From Acidovorax sp. NB1 (lineage in GTDB: Bacteria; Pseudomonadota; Gammaproteobacteria; Burkholderiales; Burkholderiaceae_C): a DNA stretch of 64,000 nt. The position numbers were made by a program, and so were the translations under genes. This document shows, one piece after another, positions 21,390 through 29,419 of the stretch. The stretch covers positions 80,394 to 144,393 of the forward strand of contig NZ_BJHU01000059.1 of NCBI RefSeq assembly GCF_005405905.1, read 5' to 3'. How positions within the stretch are numbered: position 1 is the first letter of the stretch; each line of letters begins with the position of its first letter. Below the pieces are notes generated by a model. The model was not told the DNA's origin. It did not search any database and saw only the letters and a program-made list of their open reading frames with translations.

Positions 21390-24227
21390 ATGCAAGAAAC
21401 CCAATCCACCTGCCCCTACTGCGGCGTAGGCTGCGGCGTGATCATCGAAAGCAACGGTCCCCAGATCACCGGCGTGCGGGGCGACCCGAACCACCCCGCC
21501 AACTTCGGCCGCCTGTGCACCAAGGGCTCGACCCTGCACCTCACGGCCAGCAGCCCCATCACGCTGCAGACGCGGCTGCTGCAACCCCAGCGCCGCGCGC
21601 ACCGCGCGGATGCGCCCCAGTCGCTGTCGTGGGACGCCGCCCTGGGTCTGGCCACCGAGAAGTTCGCCCACATCATCCAGCAGCATGGCCCCGACGCCGT
21701 GGGCTTTTACGTCAGCGGCCAGTTGCTCACCGAGGACTACTACGTCTTCAACAAACTCGCCAAGGGCCTGATCGGCACCAACAACATCGACACCAATTCG
21801 CGCCTGTGCATGAGCAGCGCGGTGGCGGGCTACAAGCAGACTCTGGGCGCCGACGCGCCGCCGGCCTGCTATGACGATGTGAAACACGCGCAGTGCCTGT
21901 TCATCGTGGGCAGCAATGCGGCCTGGGCGCACCCCATCCTGTTCCGTCGCATCGAAGACGCACGCGCCGCCAACCCGGGCATGAAGGTCATCGTGGCCGA
22001 CCCGCGCCGCACCGACACCGCTGGCATGGCCGATCTGTTCCTGCCCATCCAGCCCGGCAGCGACGTGATGCTGTTCAACGGCATGCTGCACCTGATGCTG
22101 TGGGAGGGCTGGACGGACGCCGAATACATCGCCGCGCACACCACCGGCTTTGACGAACTCAAGGCCCTGGTGCGCGACTACACGCCCGAGCGCGTGGCGC
22201 AGACCTGCGGCATCAGTGTGGCCGACCTGACCACGGCAGCCAAGTGGTTTGCCACGTCGAAAGCGACCCTGAGCCTGTACTGCCAAGGCCTGAACCAGAG
22301 CAGCAGCGGCACCGCCAAGAACGCCGCGCTCATCAACCTGCACCTGGCCACGACGCAGATCGGCAAACCCGGCGCGGGCCCCTTCAGCCTGACGGGCCAG
22401 CCCAACGCCATGGGCGGACGCGAGGTGGGCGGCTTGGCCAACCTGCTCAGCGCCCACCGCGACCTGGCCAACCCCCAGCACCGTGCCGAGGTCGCCGCAC
22501 TGTGGGGCGTGGCCGATGTGCCCAGCAAGCCAGGCAAGACGGCCGTGGAGATGTTCCAGGCCGCCGCCGATGGCGAGATCAAGGCCCTGTGGATCGCCTG
22601 CACCAACCCCGCGCAGAGCATGCCCGACCAGGCCACCGTGCGTCGCGCGCTGCAACGCGCCGAGTTTGTGGTGGTGCAAGAGGCCTTTGCCACCGCCGCC
22701 ACCTGCGCGTATGCCGACCTGCTGCTGCCCGCCACCACCTGGGGCGAGAAAACCGGCACCGTGACCAACAGCGAGCGTCGCATCTCCCGCGTGCGCCCCG
22801 CCGTGCCAGCCCCCGGCGAGGCCCGCCACGACTGGGCCATTGCGGTGCAGTTTGCGCACCAACTGGAGGCACGCCTGCGCCCCGGCCAGCCCACGCTGTT
22901 CCCCTACACCACGGAGGCCGCCGATGCGGGCGCCGAAACCGTGTGGAAGGAACACCGCGAAAGCACCCGTGGGCGCGACCTGGACATCACCGGCCTGTCG
23001 TGGGAGATGCTCGAATCCCAAGGCCCCCAACAGTGGCCGCTGCCTGAAGGCACCACCACCGGCAAGGCCCGCCTGTACGAAGACGGCATCTTCCCTACCG
23101 CTGATGGCCGCGCGCGTTTTGCGGCCCACGCCTGGCAGCCGGTGGCCGAGCAGCGCGAATCGCGCTACCCCTTCAGCCTGACCACCGGCCGCCTGCGCGA
23201 CCAGTGGCATGGCATGACACGCACCGGCACCCTGGGCCGCCTGTTCGGCCATGTGGCCGAACCCAGCGTGCAACTGCACCCACAGGACATGGAGCGGCGC
23301 GGCCTGAAGAGCGGCGACCTGGTCTATGTGACGAGCAAGCGCGGCACCATCGTCGTGCCCGCGCAGGCTGACGCCACGGTGGGCCTGTCGCAGGCCTTCA
23401 TGGCCATGCACTGGGGCAGCGAATTTTTGAGCGGCTGCTCGTCCACCGGCGAAAGGCTGGCGGGCGTAAATGCACTCACCACCTCGGCGTATTGCCCCAC
23501 GTCCAAGCAGCCCGAGCTCAAGCACGCGGCCGTCAAGGTCCTCAAGGCCGAGCTGCCGTGGACGCTGCTGGCCATGGCCTGGCTGCCCGCCGACAGCGCC
23601 CAGGCCACGCGCGAGGCGCTGTCTGCACTGATGGCGCAGTTCCCGTTTGCCAGTTGTGTGCCCTTCAGCAACAACACGCCGTTGGGCGAGCCGGGCCGCG
23701 AGCGGGTGGGCGTGCTGCTGCGCGCCGCCGCGCATGAGGCCCCGCCCGACGTCACCGTGGAGCGCATCGAATCCCTGATGGGCCTGGCAGGCACCGACAC
23801 GCTGCGTTATGCCGACAAAAAACGCGGCCAGCGCCGCGCCGCCCGGCTGGCGCGGCATGGGGACAGCACCACGCTCGAAGGCATCGTGCTGGCCGGCGAC
23901 ACCAGCGCCGAAGGCTGGCTCAAGACTCTGCTGCAAGAAGAATTGCCTGCCCAGACCTACGGTCGCCTGCTGCTGGTGCCCGGCGCCAAGGCGCCCGTGG
24001 CCGTGCAGTCGCGTGGCAAGTCGGTGTGCACCTGCTTCAACGTGACGGACGCAGCCATCACCGTTGAGCTGGCGCACTGCCACGGCACCGACGACGACCG
24101 GTTGGCACAACTGCAAGGCAAGCTGCGCTGCGGCACGAACTGCGGCTCGTGCATCCCCGAACTCAAGCGCATGGTGCGGGCCACGGGGCCGCTGGCGTCC
24201 AAGCCCATGGCGCAGGCCACCATATAA
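21390..24227 (+). CDS. nasA: Assimilatory nitrate reductase catalytic subunit
   Basis: A 945-residue molybdenum enzyme reducing nitrate to nitrite in the cytosol. The N-terminus binds a [4Fe-4S] cluster (CPYCGVGCGV then CTKG), followed by molybdopterin-guanine-dinucleotide domains with NTNSRLCMSSAVAGYK-type Mo-site region and SLTGQPNAMGGREVGGLANL. The C-terminus carries an additional BFD-like [2Fe-2S] region (CTCFNV ... CGTNCGSC), as in Klebsiella NasA, which receives electrons from a reductase partner. No separate nasB/nasC reductase gene is adjacent, so the electron donor may be a ferredoxin or flavodoxin, or a subunit encoded elsewhere. The start at 21390 gives the normal MQETQSTCPYC beginning. 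Confidence 0.95.
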   Translation: MQETQSTCPYCGVGCGVIIESNGPQITGVRGDPNHPANFGRLCTKGSTLHLTASSPITLQTRLLQPQRRAHRADAPQSLSWDAALGLATEKFAHIIQQHGPDAVGFYVSGQLLTEDYYVFNKLAKGLIGTNNIDTNSRLCMSSAVAGYKQTLGADAPPACYDDVKHAQCLFIVGSNAAWAHPILFRRIEDARAANPGMKVIVADPRRTDTAGMADLFLPIQPGSDVMLFNGMLHLMLWEGWTDAEYIAAHTTGFDELKALVRDYTPERVAQTCGISVADLTTAAKWFATSKATLSLYCQGLNQSSSGTAKNAALINLHLATTQIGKPGAGPFSLTGQPNAMGGREVGGLANLLSAHRDLANPQHRAEVAALWGVADVPSKPGKTAVEMFQAAADGEIKALWIACTNPAQSMPDQATVRRALQRAEFVVVQEAFATAATCAYADLLLPATTWGEKTGTVTNSERRISRVRPAVPAPGEARHDWAIAVQFAHQLEARLRPGQPTLFPYTTEAADAGAETVWKEHRESTRGRDLDITGLSWEMLESQGPQQWPLPEGTTTGKARLYEDGIFPTADGRARFAAHAWQPVAEQRESRYPFSLTTGRLRDQWHGMTRTGTLGRLFGHVAEPSVQLHPQDMERRGLKSGDLVYVTSKRGTIVVPAQADATVGLSQAFMAMHWGSEFLSGCSSTGERLAGVNALTTSAYCPTSKQPELKHAAVKVLKAELPWTLLAMAWLPADSAQATREALSALMAQFPFASCVPFSNNTPLGEPGRERVGVLLRAAAHEAPPDVTVERIESLMGLAGTDTLRYADKKRGQRRAARLARHGDSTTLEGIVLAGDTSAEGWLKTLLQEELPAQTYGRLLLVPGAKAPVAVQSRGKSVCTCFNVTDAAITVELAHCHGTDDDRLAQLQGKLRCGTNCGSCIPELKRMVRATGPLASKPMAQATI

Positions 24228-24281
24228 CCAAAAGTTCTCTTGCTTGCAGGAAAATAGCCCTCAGACCAACAAACCCCACCA

Positions 24282-24381
24282 GGACTTGTGCAACAGGGCT
24301 GCAGCTAGGCGCTTTCGGCGCAGACAGTACGCCTGTACGGCAAGCCGAAACAACGACGCTGAAGCCCTGTTTCACAAGTCC
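24282..24381. repeat. 100-bp structured inverted-repeat element, copy A
   Basis: 24-nt arms (24282-24305 and 24358-24381; 22 of 24 positions pair) flank a 52-nt core. The core has an internal stem TTTCGGC/GCCGAAA and a small GTAC/GTAC hairpin, with conserved GCAGACAGTA and TACGGCAAG. The element at 40704 has the same sizes and core but other arm sequences. It fills the gap between nasA and ybiB. Confidence 0.85.
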
Positions 24382-24395
24382 CGCCACCAAGAACC

Positions 24396-25319
24396 ATGGC
24401 CATCGCCCAGTACATCAAGGAAATCGGCCGCGGCGCGCGCGGCGCCAAGCCACTGTCGCGCGAGCAGGCCACCGACCTGTTCGGCCAGGTGCTGGACGGG
24501 CAGGTGAGCGACCTGGAGATCGGCGCCTTCTGCCTGGCCATGCGCATCAAGGGCGAGACCTCGGAGGAGATGTGCGGTTTTCTGGACGCCACGCACAGCC
24601 GCCTGGCGCTGCTGCCCGCCACCGACCGCCCCCTCATCGTGCTGCCCAGCTACAACGGTGCGCGCAAGCTGCCGGTGCTGACGCCACTGCTGGCGCTGCT
24701 GCTGGCGCGTGAAGGGTTGCCCGTGCTGCTGCATGGTATGCGCACCGAGGCACGGCGGATTCTGGCATCGGATGTGCTTCTGGCGCTGGATGTACCTGCG
24801 CTGACAGCTCCTGAAAAAATAGCTAACGGCTCTGTGCGCCACATCCACACCCAGCACCTGCACGCAGGCCTGGCGCGCCTGCTGGCCGTGCGCGAGGTGG
24901 TGGGCCTGCGCAACCCGGGGCACAGCGTGGTCAAGCTGATGAGCCCCTGCGCGGGGCCGTCGGTGGTGGTCACGGCCTATACGCACCCTGAATACTTCGA
25001 GATGCTGCAAACCACCTTCCGCACGCTGGGCATGAGTGCGCTGCTCTCACGCGGGCTGGAGGGCGAGGTTGCCACCGACCCGCGCCGCACGCCGCGCTAC
25101 GACGGTTTTGTGCACGGCGAACACACGGTGCTGGACACGCAGCAGCCCGGCACCGCCAGCGAAGTGCCCGGCCTGCCCGCCGAGATCGACGTGGCCACCA
25201 CAGCCACCTATACGCGCCGCGTGCTGGCGGGCGAGTTGCCCATTCCACCGGCCATCGAGCGGCAGGTGGAACATATCTTGCAGCTGGCTGATCAAACTGC
25301 TTCGGAGACATCCCCATGA
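24396..25319 (+). CDS. ybiB: YbiB family protein (TrpD2, anthranilate phosphoribosyltransferase-like)
   Basis: A 307-residue protein with the glycosyltransferase family 3 fold: helical N-terminal domain (LSREQATDLFGQVLDGQVSDLEIGAFCLAMRIKGE) and an alpha/beta domain (VLPSYNGARKLPVLTPLLALLLA; later LMSPCAGPSVVVTAYTHPEYFEM). YbiB/TrpD2 proteins bind nucleic acids rather than making tryptophan, and are often placed in nitrate or SOS contexts. The stop overlaps the cobA start, so it belongs to the nitrate operon. Codons near 24804-24840 lie in a copy of the dispersed repeat (APEKIANGSVR), indicating a tolerated in-frame insertion. Function here is unknown. Confidence 0.87.
   Translation: MAIAQYIKEIGRGARGAKPLSREQATDLFGQVLDGQVSDLEIGAFCLAMRIKGETSEEMCGFLDATHSRLALLPATDRPLIVLPSYNGARKLPVLTPLLALLLAREGLPVLLHGMRTEARRILASDVLLALDVPALTAPEKIANGSVRHIHTQHLHAGLARLLAVREVVGLRNPGHSVVKLMSPCAGPSVVVTAYTHPEYFEMLQTTFRTLGMSALLSRGLEGEVATDPRRTPRYDGFVHGEHTVLDTQQPGTASEVPGLPAEIDVATTATYTRRVLAGELPIPPAIERQVEHILQLADQTASETSP
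24804..24842 (-). repeat. ATAGCT dispersed repeat, copy 6 (inside ybiB, partial)
   Basis: CAGCTCCTGAAAAAATAGCT followed by a short GC-containing tail; matches the end of the family and is read in frame. Confidence 0.55.
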
Positions 25320-26149
25320 GCCGCCCCACGCCCCCCACCACCCAGCCCGCATTCACATCCCCGCTGGCCACCGGCGGCAGCTGTACCCTGGTGGGCGCAG
25401 GCCCCGGGGACCCGGAGCTGCTGACGATCAAGGCCCTCAAGGCCATCCAGGCCGCCACCGTGTTGCTGGTGGACGACCTGGTGAGCGATGCCATCGTGGC
25501 CCACGCATCCCCCACAGCACGCATCGTCTATGTGGGCAAACGCGGGGGCTGCAAAAGCACCCCCCAGGCCTTCATCGAGAAACTCATGCTCATGGCCGTG
25601 CGCGAGGGCGAGAACGTGGTGCGCCTCAAGGGAGGCGATCCGTTCATCTTCGGGCGTGGCGGTGAGGAGGTGGAGCACCTGCGTGCCGCCGGCGTGCAGG
25701 TCAGCGTGATCAACGGCATCACGGCGGGCCTGGCCGGGCTCACTTCTCTGGGCGCCCCGCTCACACACCGCGAACATGCGCATGGCGTGGTCTTCATCAC
25801 CGGCCATGCCAAACCGGGCGATGCGGGCACCGACTGGCAGGCCCTGGCCCGCACCGCCCGCGATGCCAAGCTCACCCTCGTGATCTACATGGGCGTGAGC
25901 GGCGCTGCCACCATCGAGCAGGAACTGCTCACCGGCCTGCCCGCCGACACCCCCGTGGCCGTGATCCAGCACGCCAGCCTGCCCCACCAGCGCCATGCTG
26001 TCACCACGCTGGGCAGCCTGCACGCCACCATCACGCGCGAGGGGCTCGCCAGCCCCTCGGTGATTGTGGTGGGCGATGTGGTGCGTGGCCTGGCATTGGC
26101 CGTGCATGACGCCAGCGTAGAGCCGTTGCAGGCCCTGCGCGCGGGCTGA
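25316..26149 (+). CDS. cobA: Uroporphyrinogen-III C-methyltransferase (SUMT)
   Basis: A 277-residue SAM-dependent enzyme that makes precorrin-2, the precursor of siroheme. Family motifs: TLVGAGPGDPELLTIKAL, VLLVDDLVS, YVGKRGGCKSTPQ, NVVRLKGGDPFIFGRGGEE and GITAGLAGLTSLGAPLTHR, then VFITGHA. It is the single-function form without the CysG dehydrogenase/chelatase domain, so those steps must be encoded elsewhere. Placement at the end of the nirB-nasA unit fits the siroheme need of NirB. Its start overlaps ybiB (ATGA). Confidence 0.95.
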   Translation: MSRPTPPTTQPAFTSPLATGGSCTLVGAGPGDPELLTIKALKAIQAATVLLVDDLVSDAIVAHASPTARIVYVGKRGGCKSTPQAFIEKLMLMAVREGENVVRLKGGDPFIFGRGGEEVEHLRAAGVQVSVINGITAGLAGLTSLGAPLTHREHAHGVVFITGHAKPGDAGTDWQALARTARDAKLTLVIYMGVSGAATIEQELLTGLPADTPVAVIQHASLPHQRHAVTTLGSLHATITREGLASPSVIVVGDVVRGLALAVHDASVEPLQALRAG

Positions 26150-26405
26150 GCACACACCGCCATCCTCATCTTTCTATCGGCCCGCCTGCATTCTGCGCAG
26201 GACAGTACCGGGTTGCGCGCGCCATTGCTATGCAGAGTGCGCCGTTGCACACCCAGGCACCTTGCGCATGCATGTTTGCGCAGACATCGCGCCTTCCCAC
26301 ACAGAGCCACATTGGCAGCACTGCATTGGGTCATTCCACCCGCACATCTTGGCCCGGGTATTGCTTGAAGACATGCATCTGAATGCAACCCGCACAAGGA
26401 ACACC

Positions 26406-27110
26406 ATGGCAGCATTTCCACTCTCCGCACGCACTTCCAGCATGCCCACGCTGTCGTCTTCCACACAGACTCCCTCGCGCGACGCGGGCATGTCACTAGT
26501 CAACCTTGCGGCGCGCCAGCGCATGCTGTCTCAGCGCATGGTGCTGCAAAGCGTGCTGGCCGCACGCGGCAGCGACCTGCACCTGAAGGCTGCACGCAGC
26601 TCGCTCACCCTGTTCACCGACAGCCAGGCGCGGCTGATGGACACGCCGCGCCACCTTGATGCCGCCAGCGCCGAGATCATCCGCAGGGCATACCACGGCC
26701 CCCAGGGCGTGGGTGCCACCATCGATGCGTTTGCGCAGCAGGTGAGCACAGCGCTGGACCTGGCCGAGCGCCAGAGCCCGCGCGTAGAAGACGCGCTGGC
26801 CCGCTTGGTGGAGTCCACCGACAGCGTGCTCGAAGCACTCAACACCGCCACCACCGCGTTTGACCAAGTGAACAAGGCCCAGTCCGAAACCCTGATGAAG
26901 GAACTCGCGGGCATCGTGGCCTCCATCCAGACCGTGGCGCGCGAGGCCAAGGTGGTCAGCTTCAACGCCCAGGTGATGGCCGCCCGCGCAGGCCAGCACG
27001 GCCGCGAGTTTGCGGTGGTGGCCAATGTGCTATCCGGCATCACCAACGAGATCGATGGCCTGTCGCTGCAGGCGGTGTCGCTGGCCGGGCGCAGCCGCAC
27101 AGGGGCCTGA
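26406..27110 (+). CDS. Soluble PilJ-domain protein with a shortened methyl-accepting-like tail
   Basis: A 234-residue protein with no signal peptide or membrane segment. Near residue 30 it has MSLVNLAARQRMLSQRMVLQ, the same nitrate-box-like motif as the protein before nirD. The C-terminal part (about 160-225) resembles the chemoreceptor signalling region (REAKVVSFNAQVMAARAGQ, then GREFAVVANVLSGITNEIDGLS), but the tip is shortened and the second half of the hairpin is missing, so normal CheA coupling is doubtful. It follows cobA by about 256 bp. It could be a cytosolic nitrate/nitrite sensor, which is inference. ATG at 26406 follows AAGGAAC; earlier in-frame starts give sequence without family match. 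Confidence 0.78.
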   Translation: MAAFPLSARTSSMPTLSSSTQTPSRDAGMSLVNLAARQRMLSQRMVLQSVLAARGSDLHLKAARSSLTLFTDSQARLMDTPRHLDAASAEIIRRAYHGPQGVGATIDAFAQQVSTALDLAERQSPRVEDALARLVESTDSVLEALNTATTAFDQVNKAQSETLMKELAGIVASIQTVAREAKVVSFNAQVMAARAGQHGREFAVVANVLSGITNEIDGLSLQAVSLAGRSRTGA

Positions 27111-27296
27111 TGCCCCGGCCGCTAGGCGGCGCAAGGCCAGGCGGTTGCCCGCCTTTGACATGCGCTTACAAGCAGGGAGCAAACCACTGCAGTTTCCCGG
27201 CAAGCACCACCTATCATTCCTGAAAACATCGGCGTCCACGAGACGCCCCCTTGGCCACAAACCTTGTGCGCGGCCTATTCAGGAAGAGAGGATTTC

Positions 27297-28736
27297 ATGA
27301 AGCTCCCCAACTTTTGCAAAAACTTGGCTCTCGCAGGTTGCCTAATCCTTGGCAGCAGCGCCGCCTGGAGCTACGACATCCAGGCGGGCAAAGTGGTCAA
27401 CGATGCAGGGCAGCCTGTTCAGCTGCGCGGCGTGAACTGGTTTGGTTTTGAAACCAACACGCATGTGGTGCATGGCCTGTGGGCCCGCCACTGGAAGGAC
27501 ATGATCACGCAGATGCAGGCCCAGGGGTTCAACGCCGTGCGCCTGCCGTTCTGCCCCGCCACGCTGCACGGCTCGGCCCCGCCCAGCAGCATCGACTACG
27601 GCCGCAATACGGATCTGCAGGGCCTCTCAGCCATCCAGGTCATGGACAAGGTGGTCAACGAACTGAGCGCGCGCGGCATGTATGTGCTGCTCGACCACCA
27701 CACCCCCGATTGCCAGACCATCAGCGAGCTTTGGTACACCCCCAGCTACAGCGAGCAGCAATGGATCAGCGACCTGACCTTTGTGGCCCAGCGCTATGCA
27801 TCGGTGCCCGGCGTCATCGGCATTGACATCAAGAACGAGCCCCATGGTGCGGCCACCTGGGGCACGGGCAACCACGCCACCGACTGGAACCGGGCGGCCG
27901 AGCGCGCCGCCGCCGCCGTGCTGCCACTGGCCCCCCACTGGCTGATTGCGGTGGAGGGTGTTGGCGAAAACCCCAGCTGCTCCAGCAACAGCGCCCATTT
28001 CTGGGGGGGCAACCTGGAGCCCCTGGCATGCACGCCCCTGAACATCCCAGCCAACCGGCTGCTGCTGGCCCCGCACACCTACGGGCCGGACGTGTATGTG
28101 CAGTCGTACTTCAACGCGTCCGACTTCCCTGGCAACATGCCCGCGATCTGGGACCAGCATTTCGGCCAGTTTGTGCAGGCGGGTCATGCCGTGGTGCTGG
28201 GTGAATTCGGCGGCAAATATGGCCGGGGCGACACACGCGATGTGCTGTGGCAGAACACGCTGGTGGACTACCTCGTTGCCAAAGGCATGCGCAGCGGCTT
28301 CTACTGGTCGTGGAACCCGAACAGCGGCGACACCGGCGGCATCCTGGACGATGACTGGACCACCGTGCGCACGGACAAGGTGCAATTGCTGCAGCGCCTC
28401 TGGGGCGATGGCACCACGCCCACCCCAACACCTACTCCCACACCTACCCCCACGCCGACTCCAACGCCCACCCCCACGCCGGTTGCCAATTTCTCCGTGA
28501 TGCAGACGGTGAACAGCGACTGGGGCTCGGGCTACTGCCAGCAGGTCAAGGTCATCAACATGGGCAATGCCACCGGCAACTGGGCCATCAGCGTCCCGGT
28601 GAGTGGCACCATCAACAACCTGTGGAATGCCACCTGGTCCCAGGCTGGCAGCAATCTGAACGCATCGGGCGTAAGCTGGAACCAGACCCTGTCCCCTGGG
28701 GCTGCTGCAGAGTTCGGTTTCTGCGCCGCGCGCTGA
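27297..28736 (+). CDS. Secreted GH5 cellulase (endoglucanase) with C-terminal CBM2
   Basis: A 479-residue secreted enzyme. Signal peptide (KNLALAGCLILGSSAAWS) is followed by a GH5 catalytic domain, about residues 27-375: NGFNAVRLPF-like strand (GFNAVRLPFCP), acid/base Glu in IDIKNEPHG and nucleophile Glu in VVLGEFGGKYG. A pure Thr-Pro linker of about 28 residues leads to a C-terminal carbohydrate-binding module of family 2 type (WGSGYCQQVKVINMGNATGN ... LSPGAAAEFGFCAAR; Cys at both ends). It should hydrolyse internal beta-1,4-glucan bonds. It stands alone, followed by a terminator. Cellulases are not general in Comamonadaceae; use against plant cell walls or own cellulose is possible. Confidence 0.93.
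   Translation: MKLPNFCKNLALAGCLILGSSAAWSYDIQAGKVVNDAGQPVQLRGVNWFGFETNTHVVHGLWARHWKDMITQMQAQGFNAVRLPFCPATLHGSAPPSSIDYGRNTDLQGLSAIQVMDKVVNELSARGMYVLLDHHTPDCQTISELWYTPSYSEQQWISDLTFVAQRYASVPGVIGIDIKNEPHGAATWGTGNHATDWNRAAERAAAAVLPLAPHWLIAVEGVGENPSCSSNSAHFWGGNLEPLACTPLNIPANRLLLAPHTYGPDVYVQSYFNASDFPGNMPAIWDQHFGQFVQAGHAVVLGEFGGKYGRGDTRDVLWQNTLVDYLVAKGMRSGFYWSWNPNSGDTGGILDDDWTTVRTDKVQLLQRLWGDGTTPTPTPTPTPTPTPTPTPTPTPVANFSVMQTVNSDWGSGYCQQVKVINMGNATGNWAISVPVSGTINNLWNATWSQAGSNLNASGVSWNQTLSPGAAAEFGFCAAR
28420..28484 (+). repeat. Short tandem repeat encoding the Thr-Pro linker
   Basis: About ten 6-base units of CCNACN pattern encode alternating Thr and Pro between catalytic and binding domains. Length polymorphism by slippage is likely. 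Confidence 0.85.
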
Positions 28737-28767
28737 GCGGCGCCCGCACGGATCAAACCCCACCCAA

Positions 28768-28796
28768 GGCCTCTGCCATGCAGAGGCCCTTTTTTA
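28768..28796. terminator. Intrinsic terminator between cellulase and thioesterase genes
   Basis: GGCCTCTGC and GCAGAGGCC form a perfect 9-bp stem with loop CAT, followed by CTTTTTTA. Confidence 0.9.
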
Positions 28797-28812
28797 TTGC
28801 CGGTTCTTTTCC

Positions 28813-29301
28813 TTATCCACCAGCGGTTTCACGCACCTGCCTGAAGCGCTCCGCCAGCTCCTTGCGCAAGGATTTGCGCAGCAGGGCCGCATCCCAGCGG
28901 CGGCGCTCGTCGGGGGTGGAAGGCGACAGCGGCGGCACCTGCACGGGCTTGCGCGACTCGTCCACAGCCACCATGGTGAAAAAGCAGCTGTTCACATGCC
29001 GCACCACCTGCGAACGGATCTCCTCGGCCACCACCTTGATGCCGACTTCCATCGACGAACTGCCTGTGTAGTTCACGCTGGCCAGAAAAGTCACCAGCTC
29101 GCCCACATGGATGGGCTGCAAAAACATCACCTGGTCCACACTCAACGTCACCGTGTAGCAGCCCGAATAGCGGCTGGCGCATGAATACGCCACCTGGTCG
29201 AGCAGCTTGAGGATGGCGCCGCCGTGCACGTTGCCCGAAAAGTTGGCCATGTCGGGCGACATGAGCACGGTCATGCTCAGTTGGTGTGAAGGGATGTTCA
29301 T
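28813..29301 (-). CDS. Acyl-CoA thioesterase, hotdog fold (YciA/BACH-like)
   Basis: A 162-residue cytosolic hotdog-fold protein. The family catalytic region is MANFSGNVHGGAILKLLDQVAY, followed by the beta-strand VTLSVDQVMFLQPIHVGELV, and VNSCFFTMVAVDESRKP. Enzymes of this group cleave acyl-CoA to free acid and CoA; chain length is not evident. It stands alone, convergent with the cellulase and divergent from the hydroxylase gene. The start MNIPSHQLSMTVLMSPD is the normal family beginning. Confidence 0.9.
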   Translation of the reverse strand: MNIPSHQLSMTVLMSPDMANFSGNVHGGAILKLLDQVAYSCASRYSGCYTVTLSVDQVMFLQPIHVGELVTFLASVNYTGSSSMEVGIKVVAEEIRSQVVRHVNSCFFTMVAVDESRKPVQVPPLSPSTPDERRRWDAALLRKSLRKELAERFRQVRETAGG

Positions 29302-29419
29302 GCAGCGATTTTAGAAAGCCGTGTGCGCTGCGTCGCGCGCAAATGGGCCCCCACGCACTGCGGGTGGCAGCTTCGCTACACTCGCGCAGCACCTGCTGAC
29401 CGGGTGCGAGGAGGAACCG

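Noticed and set aside
21384..24116. A 910-codon open frame opposite nasA
   Set aside because: Shadow of the nitrate reductase gene; composition is typical of antisense frames (Gly, Ala, His, Val) and no family pattern is seen.
24282..24381. The 100-bp element considered as an integron attC site
   Set aside because: attC sites have short RYYYAAC/GTTRRRY ends and an array context with an integrase. These ends and an integrase are absent, and the fold differs.
28420..28484. Short tandem repeats considered as a CRISPR or regulatory array
   Set aside because: Units are 6 bp without spacers and encode a Thr-Pro linker inside the cellulase gene.
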